From positions 1,674,001-1,738,000 of the forward strand of contig BFBT01000001.1 in assembly GCA_003112755.1 (NCBI GenBank): a stretch of DNA of 64,000 nt. The letters are read 5' to 3'. Positions 58,540-64,000 of this stretch are shown in pieces; position 1 is the first letter of the stretch; each line of letters begins with the position of its first letter. Below the pieces are notes generated by a model. The model did not search any database and had not been told where the DNA came from. It saw nothing but the letters and a program-made list of their open reading frames with translations. This DNA comes from Lawsonibacter asaccharolyticus. GTDB taxonomy: Bacteria; Bacillota; Clostridia; Oscillospirales; Oscillospiraceae. A program made the translations under genes and the position numbers.

Positions 58540-59901
58540 TTAGCGATTCCTTCGTTCCATCCGCAGCACCGTCTCCACATGGGCGGTCCTGGGAAACAGA
58601 TCCACCGGCTGGGCCTGGACGGCCTGGTAGCCCAGCTCCTCCAGCCGTTTCACATCCCGGGCCAGGGTGGCCGGGTCGCAGGAGACGTAGACGATGCGGT
58701 CCGGCGCCATGGAGGACAGCACCGCCGGCACCTCCGGGGCGAGCCCTTTGCGGGGCGGGTCCACGCAGATGACCTGGGGACGCAAGCCCTGGCCGGCCAG
58801 GCGGGCCGCCACCTCCCCCGCGTCCCCGCAGAAGAATTCCGCGTTGGTGACACCGTTGCGCAGGGCGTTGGCCCTGGCGTCCTCGATGGCCTGGGGGACC
58901 ACCTCCGCCCCGATGACATGCCCGGCCAGGCGGGCCAGGCACAGGGAGATGGTGCCGATGCCGCAGTACAGGTCCAGCACCGTCTCCTCCCCGGTGAGCC
59001 CGGCGAATTCCAGCGCCAGCTGGTACAGCCGCTCCGTCTGATCCCGGTTGATCTGGAAGAAGGAGGGAACGGACAGGCGGAAAGTGAGCCCGCACAGCTC
59101 CTCCTCCAGCCAGTCCCGGCCCCAGAGGGTGCGGTACGCATCGCCCAGGATCACGTTGGTATCCCGGAGATTCACATTGAGGACCAGCCCGGCCAGCTTG
59201 GGGACAGCGGCGCGCAGGGCACCGGACAGCTCTCCGGTGTGGGGCAGCTCCTTCCCGTTGGCCACTACGCAGCACAGGGCTTCCCCCGCCCGGTTGGTAC
59301 GGATATACAGGTGCCGGATCAGCCCCCGGCCGGTGGACTCATCATAGGCGGGGATCTGAAAGTCCTCCATCCAGCCCTTGAAGGCCAGACGCAGGGCCGT
59401 ATCCGCCTCCGGCTGGAGCAGGCAGTCTTCCGTGTCCACCACGTCATGGCTCCTGGGGCGGTAAAAGCCGATGGACAGCCCGCACTTTCCTCGGGAGACA
59501 GGGAACTGCACCTTGTTGCGGTAGCGCAGGGGGGACTCCGCCCCCAGTACCGGAGGCAGTTCCAGATGGACGCCGCCCACCCGCTCCAGGGCGTCCCGCA
59601 CCCGCTGGCCCTTGGCCGCCAGCTCCTCCTCATAGGACATGTGGCGGTACTGGCACCCCCCGCACCGCCCGCTGTAAGGGCAGTCCGGCTCCTGCCGGAC
59701 GGGGGAGGGGGAGATCAGGCGGGTCCCTTTGCCCCAGGCCACCCCCTTGTTCACCTTGAGCAGCTGGACCTCCCAGTCCTCCCCCCGGATGGTCCCGGGA
59801 ATGAAGACCACCCGGCCGTCCAGACGGGCCACCCCCATTCCTTCCGCGGTATAGCCCTCGATATGGAGGGGATGCACTGTGTTTTTTCTGACCTCGGCCA
59901 T
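58540..59901 (-). CDS. rlmD: 23S rRNA (uracil-C5)-methyltransferase, RlmD/RlmCD family
   Basis: A 453-residue TrmA/RumA-family enzyme. N-terminal TRAM domain (residues ~8-60), iron-sulphur cysteine cluster CPYSGRCGGCQY plus a distant Cys, then the methyltransferase core: FQINRDQTERLYQLAL, VLDLYCGIGTISLCLA, CVDPPRKGL, and YVSCDPATLARD containing the catalytic Cys. ATG 59901 follows GAGGGA; the frame extends further upstream without a site. Which uracil it modifies cannot be told from sequence. Confidence 0.9.
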   Translation of the reverse strand: MAEVRKNTVHPLHIEGYTAEGMGVARLDGRVVFIPGTIRGEDWEVQLLKVNKGVAWGKGTRLISPSPVRQEPDCPYSGRCGGCQYRHMSYEEELAAKGQRVRDALERVGGVHLELPPVLGAESPLRYRNKVQFPVSRGKCGLSIGFYRPRSHDVVDTEDCLLQPEADTALRLAFKGWMEDFQIPAYDESTGRGLIRHLYIRTNRAGEALCCVVANGKELPHTGELSGALRAAVPKLAGLVLNVNLRDTNVILGDAYRTLWGRDWLEEELCGLTFRLSVPSFFQINRDQTERLYQLALEFAGLTGEETVLDLYCGIGTISLCLARLAGHVIGAEVVPQAIEDARANALRNGVTNAEFFCGDAGEVAARLAGQGLRPQVICVDPPRKGLAPEVPAVLSSMAPDRIVYVSCDPATLARDVKRLEELGYQAVQAQPVDLFPRTAHVETVLRMERRNR

Positions 59902-59993
59902 GGGATTCCCTCGCTTCAAAACCGTTTTTCTTATCATATCATGGCCGGATGGAGCCGTAAAGCCCATTTTGCCTCAGGACGGCAGAGAGAACA

Positions 59994-60021
59994 GGAGCGC
60001 CGCCCTTTCGGGCGGCGCTCC
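59994..60021 (-). terminator. Hairpin downstream of the serine hydrolase gene
   Basis: A perfect 12-bp GGAGCGCCGCCC/GGGCGGCGCTCC with a 4-base loop, 23 bases past the stop codon; only a weak T-rich tail (TGTTCTCT). Confidence 0.7.
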
Positions 60022-60044
60022 GCATAGGGCGCAGAGGGCGGCGG

Positions 60045-60872
60045 TCAGTCCCGAAGGGCCTGATACACCGCCAGGGAGACCTGGGAGATGGCGGCGATGC
60101 CCGCGCTGTCGTTCTCCAGATCCCCGGTGAACATGGCAATCAGGTAGCGGCGGCCGTCAGGCAGCTCAAAGATGCCCACGTCGTGCTGGATGCCCACCAG
60201 GTCGCCTGTCTTGTTGGCCACCAGGACCTGCCCTTCCGGGATGGCGGACTTGGAGCCGGAGTAGGAGGCAACTGCCGGCAGAAGGGCGGGCAGCTTGTTG
60301 CGGCACTGCTGAGATGCCATGATATCGAAGATGGTCTGGGAGATCTCCGGATTGACGAATTCGCCCCGGGAGATAGCAGAAAGCAGACGCCCAGTCTCCC
60401 CGGCGCACATGTAGTTGTTCTTTCCCTGCTGGATGGCTTCAAAATCCATCATTTTCCGCATCAGGGTAATATTCTGATAGCCCATCTCCCGGCAGAAGCT
60501 GTTGAACCGCTCCATTCCGATCACATCCATGATCTCATTGGTGGCGATGTTGTCGCTGAGTACGATCATCAGCTTGGCCAGATCCCGCAGGGAAGGGGTG
60601 TAATCGGTGCCCAGCTCACACAGGATGCCGGTCCCGCCCACCCGGTTGCGGGGGTCGATGGTGCGGGGGGCGTCCAGGTCCACCAGCCCCTGCTGTGCGT
60701 CCCGCATGAGAAGGGCCAGCATAGGGACCTTGATGACGCTGGCCGAGGGAAACACATGCTCCGGGTTGATGGTGAAGATCTCGCCGGACTGGCAGTCCTC
60801 CACATAGAGGCCCACCGTCCCGGCCAGTCCGGAGAGGATGCGATAGATTTCATTTTGAGGGATACGTTTCAT
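60045..60872 (-). CDS. Class A beta-lactamase-like serine hydrolase, no signal peptide
   Basis: A 275-residue penicillin-recognising fold. All three core motifs are present: SxxK as PSASVIKVP (Ser ~43), SDN as LSDNIATNE (~105-110), and KTG as VANKTGDLVG (~220). The N-terminus (MKRIPQNEIYRILSGLAGTV) is hydrophilic with no signal peptide or lipobox, so the protein appears cytoplasmic, unlike true beta-lactamases. The omega-loop ExxLN motif is not evident (LMRKMMDFEAIQQGKNN instead). Probably a peptidase/esterase relative rather than a resistance enzyme. AGGAGG precedes ATG 60872. Confidence 0.82.
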   Translation of the reverse strand: MKRIPQNEIYRILSGLAGTVGLYVEDCQSGEIFTINPEHVFPSASVIKVPMLALLMRDAQQGLVDLDAPRTIDPRNRVGGTGILCELGTDYTPSLRDLAKLMIVLSDNIATNEIMDVIGMERFNSFCREMGYQNITLMRKMMDFEAIQQGKNNYMCAGETGRLLSAISRGEFVNPEISQTIFDIMASQQCRNKLPALLPAVASYSGSKSAIPEGQVLVANKTGDLVGIQHDVGIFELPDGRRYLIAMFTGDLENDSAGIAAISQVSLAVYQALRD

Positions 60873-60907
60873 GAGAATATGCCTCCTGTCCTATTTCCGA
60901 AAGCTAG

Positions 60908-62212
60908 TTACAGAATGAACGACGCCAGCACAGCGAGGATCACTGTGCCGGGTATAATGGCAAAGTACGAGAGCTTCATCATCGGCTTGATGTTGCTGGC
61001 ATGGGCCAGTCCCATCTGTCCGATCATGTCCACGCCGGGATAGGCAAATGAGGTGATCTGATGACCGATGAGGACAATCATGCCCCACAGCTCCATGGAA
61101 ATGCCCAGGGTCGGGAGGAAGGAGCTGAACAGGCTGTCGATCATCATGGCCTGGGCCACGGCGGCACCGTTGATGCCGAAGATGCCCACCAGCACAGTCA
61201 GCAGGGTGAAGCCCACCTTCCCGGTGGGGCCGATCAGAGGCTCCAGCAGCTGGAGAAGGGCATCAAAGGCACCGGACTGGGTGACAAAGTTCAGGAAGGG
61301 GTTAAAAATGAGGAACATGAAGAACAGCCACATCATTTTTCCGCAGCCCTCCATCATGCTGTCAAAGATGGTGCCAACGGGCATTCTGGCAAACAGACCT
61401 GTGATGATCGCAGCCACGATCATCACCAGGATCACGAAGGATGCGCCGCCATTGGTGGCAATCCCATAGATCACCATCAGAGCCATAGTGACCGCAAAGG
61501 CGATGGTGGCGCGGCGGGTGGCCGGGTCCATCTGGAAGTTCTCCGCAGCGGCCTCCCCGTCAGGGCCGAAGTTCTCCGTCCCCTGGGTCTCCTTCTGGAC
61601 TTTGTTGGCGATGAGGAAGGTGCCCACCCACATGACGATGGATACGGGCAGTCCCGCACACAGCAAAAGGCGGGGATAGGAGAGCCCGGTGATGCTCATC
61701 AGGGTCACCATAGGCGGGGAGAAGGGGCTGAGGAACAGTCCGGTCTGACCGGCGCCCTGGAAGATGACGGCCAGCGCGGAGGGAGTGATGCCCACCGCAG
61801 CTACCAGCGGGATCACGATGGGGGCGATCACGGCGTTGGCACCTGCCAAAGTGCCCAGCAGGGTGACCAGCACCACGGAACAGACCATGGTGGCGATCAT
61901 AGCCCGCTTCTGGGTACGGACGCCGATCTTCCGCATCAGCACATTGACGATGGCGGCGGCTACGCCTGTCTTTCTCAGCACCATGCCCAGTCCTGAGCCC
62001 AGCATGATGATGAATCCCACCAGGGCCAGGAAGGAGCCCATGGACTCGTAGATCACCGCGCCCAGGCCGTTCAGGGGCTGTTTCACCATGATTGCGCCCA
62101 CAACAGCGCAGATGGACACGTTCACCAGAGGATGCATCCCTTTTTTAAATGCCAGGACGATGTACAGCAGCAGCGGAAACAGACCGCAGATAGGGGGAAG
62201 GTTGAAGATCAT
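60908..62212 (-). CDS. Ion-transporter-superfamily permease (GntP/NhaC-like)
   Basis: A 434-residue, ~12-helix membrane protein made of two similar halves. Recurrent elements are GLGAVIYESMGSFLALVGFI, GTLAGANAVIAPIVIPLVAA and the matching second-half GINGAAVAQAMMIDSLFSSF, with PFSPPMVTLMSITGLSYPRL in the first re-entrant loop. The family transports organic acids or exchanges Na/H. The specific subfamily is not clear by eye. GAAAGGAG precedes ATG 62212. Confidence 0.7.
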   Translation of the reverse strand: MIFNLPPICGLFPLLLYIVLAFKKGMHPLVNVSICAVVGAIMVKQPLNGLGAVIYESMGSFLALVGFIIMLGSGLGMVLRKTGVAAAIVNVLMRKIGVRTQKRAMIATMVCSVVLVTLLGTLAGANAVIAPIVIPLVAAVGITPSALAVIFQGAGQTGLFLSPFSPPMVTLMSITGLSYPRLLLCAGLPVSIVMWVGTFLIANKVQKETQGTENFGPDGEAAAENFQMDPATRRATIAFAVTMALMVIYGIATNGGASFVILVMIVAAIITGLFARMPVGTIFDSMMEGCGKMMWLFFMFLIFNPFLNFVTQSGAFDALLQLLEPLIGPTGKVGFTLLTVLVGIFGINGAAVAQAMMIDSLFSSFLPTLGISMELWGMIVLIGHQITSFAYPGVDMIGQMGLAHASNIKPMMKLSYFAIIPGTVILAVLASFIL

Positions 62213-62375
62213 GGCAGCTTCTCCTTTCTTGATTCACACAGTTGTTTTTACCGGCACAGGCAGACAAGATATGCGGGGACAGGGATGGGGTCATCGCTCA
62301 CATTTTCATGGCAACATTTCAACATACACCTCCCGGGGCCTGCCTCTGCCTGGAGCGTTTCCCAGGCCTATTTCT

Positions 62376-62427
62376 AAAAAAACAAAGGGACCCCCTTGGC
62401 TGCCAGCAGGCAATCAAACAGGTCCCT
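62376..62427 (-). terminator. Terminator after the first DUF3870 gene
   Basis: Minus strand: AGGGACC ... GGTCCCT with an inner TGCC/GGCA hairpin, then TTTGTTTTTTT. A second hairpin TTGGAGG/CCTCCAA (62441-62459) lies between it and the stop codon. Confidence 0.8.
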
Positions 62428-62479
62428 ATTTATTCGGCTGTTGGAGGGGAGACCTCCAACACCATAAATAAAGAAAGAT

Positions 62480-62815
62480 TCAGTTGTACCCGCCCCCCTG
62501 GCACTCCCTCAGGCGGGCAGCCACATCCCGTAGGATGACGGTGATAGCCCGGCGGGAGTCGCCGAAGTAGCGGCTCTGGACCCGGGAGATCATCTCCTCC
62601 AGGTCCGTGTGGAGGCTGAGACCAATGAGCAGGGACGCCAGAAAATCGCTGGTGATCTGGCAGACTGTGTCAAACTGGACATCATATACCAGGCCGCTGG
62701 AGGGGTCCACGATAAAAGAGCCGGCCAGGGCGCGGTGCACGCTGTGGATCGGGTTCTGGTTCGCCACCTTGGCCAGGCCAACGACACAGATGGCCCCCGA
62801 AGGGAAATCGGACAT
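62480..62815 (-). CDS. DUF3870 family protein A
   Basis: About 111 residues. Family pattern visible: SGAICVVGLAKVANQNPIHS, then a vestigial catalytic-like strand SFIVDPSSGLVYDVQF, TSDFLASLLIGLSL, DLEEMISRVQSRYFGDSRRA and ITVILRD. DUF3870 is a small domain of Firmicutes with no known activity. ATG 62815 is favoured by the family N-terminus although GGAGGG is only four bases upstream; ATG 62860 would add 15 residues. Confidence 0.7.
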   Translation of the reverse strand: MSDFPSGAICVVGLAKVANQNPIHSVHRALAGSFIVDPSSGLVYDVQFDTVCQITSDFLASLLIGLSLHTDLEEMISRVQSRYFGDSRRAITVILRDVAARLRECQGGGYN

Positions 62816-62979
62816 ATACCCTCCAGCCCCCTTGGCCCGCTGGGAAGCGGAACGGATCATATGCCTGAATTATAATAAAAAAGATCGCTCTTGTCAACAG
62901 AAATTGTGCAAAAAGCAAAATCCTGTTCCCGTTCTACTGTCGTTTTTTACCAATCAGACAGAGCGAGAGAGCGCCGGCC

Positions 62980-63348
62980 CTACTTTCGGAGCGGCAGGGA
63001 ACGGGGGCTGCGAGCCCTCATCTTGGAGTACGCATCCTTCAGACAGACAATCAGCGCCCGCTGACCCGGGCCGAAATACTGCTGCTGGATGGACAGGATG
63101 ATCTCGTCCAGCTCCTGGTAAAAGTTCCGCCCCACCAGGAGGGATGCGATGTAGTCACTGTTGATGCCCAGGATGATGTTGCACTCTGCGTCCAGGATGC
63201 GTCCGCTGTCCCGGTCCAGGATCAGGACCAGGAGGAGCAGCTCACTTTCCGCCGAATTCAGCGCCGTGTTCAGCGCCCTGGACATCCCGGCTGCCAAAAT
63301 CGTATTGGGGCCATAGCGGGCCCTGCGGATCAGATCTGTCTGTTCCAT
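62980..63348 (-). CDS. DUF3870 family protein B
   Basis: A 122-residue paralogue of the preceding gene: LILDRDSGRILDAECNIILG, then NSDYIASLLVGRNFYQELDE, IILSIQQQYFGPGQRALIVC. The N-terminal glycine/alanine motif of the family is replaced by a longer helical segment, so it is the more divergent member. AGGAGA precedes ATG 63348 by seven bases; an upstream ATG at 63390 lacks a site. Gap to gene A is 164 bases. Confidence 0.68.
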   Translation of the reverse strand: MEQTDLIRRARYGPNTILAAGMSRALNTALNSAESELLLLVLILDRDSGRILDAECNIILGINSDYIASLLVGRNFYQELDEIILSIQQQYFGPGQRALIVCLKDAYSKMRARSPRSLPLRK

Positions 63349-63390
63349 CTGTGCTCTCCTTTTCCTCCTGATCGTCAAAGGCTGGTACAC

Positions 63391-63429
63391 AGCAAGGCGG
63401 CATAAGCTGTGCGCCTATGCCGCCTTGCT
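63391..63429. terminator. Inverted repeat after secA
   Basis: A perfect 14-bp AGCAAGGCGGCATA/TATGCCGCCTTGCT with an 11-base loop, between the secA stop and the DUF3870 B start. No T tract, so a terminator is likely but not certain. Confidence 0.6.
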
Positions 63430-63462
63430 CCAGATACGGGTCCACTGCTTTTGTGTGGGTTC

Positions 63463-64000
<538 letters not shown>

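Noticed and set aside
60045..60872. Acquired class A beta-lactamase resistance gene
   Set aside because: No signal peptide or lipobox and no omega-loop ExxLN motif; kept as a beta-lactamase-fold hydrolase only.

Overview
The window looks like a chromosome segment of a GC-rich, anaerobic, spore-forming gut Firmicute of the Oscillospiraceae type (Flavonifractor / Intestinimonas / Lawsonibacter-like). The reasons are strong AGGAGG ribosome binding sites, Gram-positive S-layer-homology (SLH) proteins, the Bacillus/Clostridium yabM-mazG-HU-yabO block, a yybP-ykoY manganese riboswitch, DUF3870 genes and TRAP/amino-acid catabolic clusters. The species assignment is an inference; no rRNA gene is present.

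Layout. 1-4.6 kb: amidohydrolase (mtaD-like, cut by the window edge), a SpoVB/YabM-type flippase, mazG, HU and rqcP. 4.6-6.5 kb: Na/Pi cotransporter on the minus strand behind a consensus promoter and a leader hairpin. 6.5-12.2 kb: SLH cassette 1. 12.5-22.2 kb: a ten-gene minus-strand catabolic operon (isomerase, multi-subunit flavin dehydrogenase, GltS-type symporter, URO-D-like protein, DhaK/DhaL, RpiB-like), faced by a divergent IclR regulator at 22.4 kb. 23.4-24.7 kb: scars of an IS66 transposase and a tyrosine recombinase, then tRNA-Leu(UAA) and tRNA-fMet. 24.8-28.9 kb: SLH cassette 2. 29.3-31.7 kb: tRNA-Leu(CAG), mntP under a Mn riboswitch, and a dicarboxylate/amino acid:cation symporter. 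31.9-42.9 kb: a second catabolic region (HMG-CoA-lyase-like enzyme, TIM-barrel isomerase-like protein, divergent shikimate-dehydrogenase-like enzyme, complete TRAP transporter, EamA exporter, LysR regulator, ThDP enzyme). 43-46.3 kb: xpaC-telA-TPM protein. 46.7-48.9 kb: amino acid permease plus acetamidase/formamidase. 49-50.8 kb: short KdpD-like kinase and KdpE-like regulator. 50.85-56.4 kb: SLH cassette 3 with a Spo0A-C-like gene. 56.7-64 kb (minus): rlmI, an AT-rich SRA-domain gene, rlmD-type methyltransferase, class-A-beta-lactamase-like protein, GntP/NhaC-like permease, two DUF3870 genes and the 3' end of secA.

The most unusual structure is the three-fold cassette. Each copy starts abruptly at ATGTCTACC and carries an almost identical 272-base leader and the almost identical N-terminal half of a secreted SLH protein. 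The interior is divergent. Each copy ends with a convergent gene whose N-terminal adaptor and upstream leader are again almost identical but whose C-terminus differs and resembles phage tail-fibre tips. Conserved outer arms facing each other around variable interiors are the expected architecture for recombinational exchange of surface antigens. Cassettes 1 and 3 share a longer near-identical tract than either shares with cassette 2, and the third gene (Spo0A-C-like) is intact next to cassette 3, dead next to cassette 1 and absent next to cassette 2.

The two catabolic regions have internally consistent regulator/transport/enzyme logic, but their substrates cannot be named from sequence alone.
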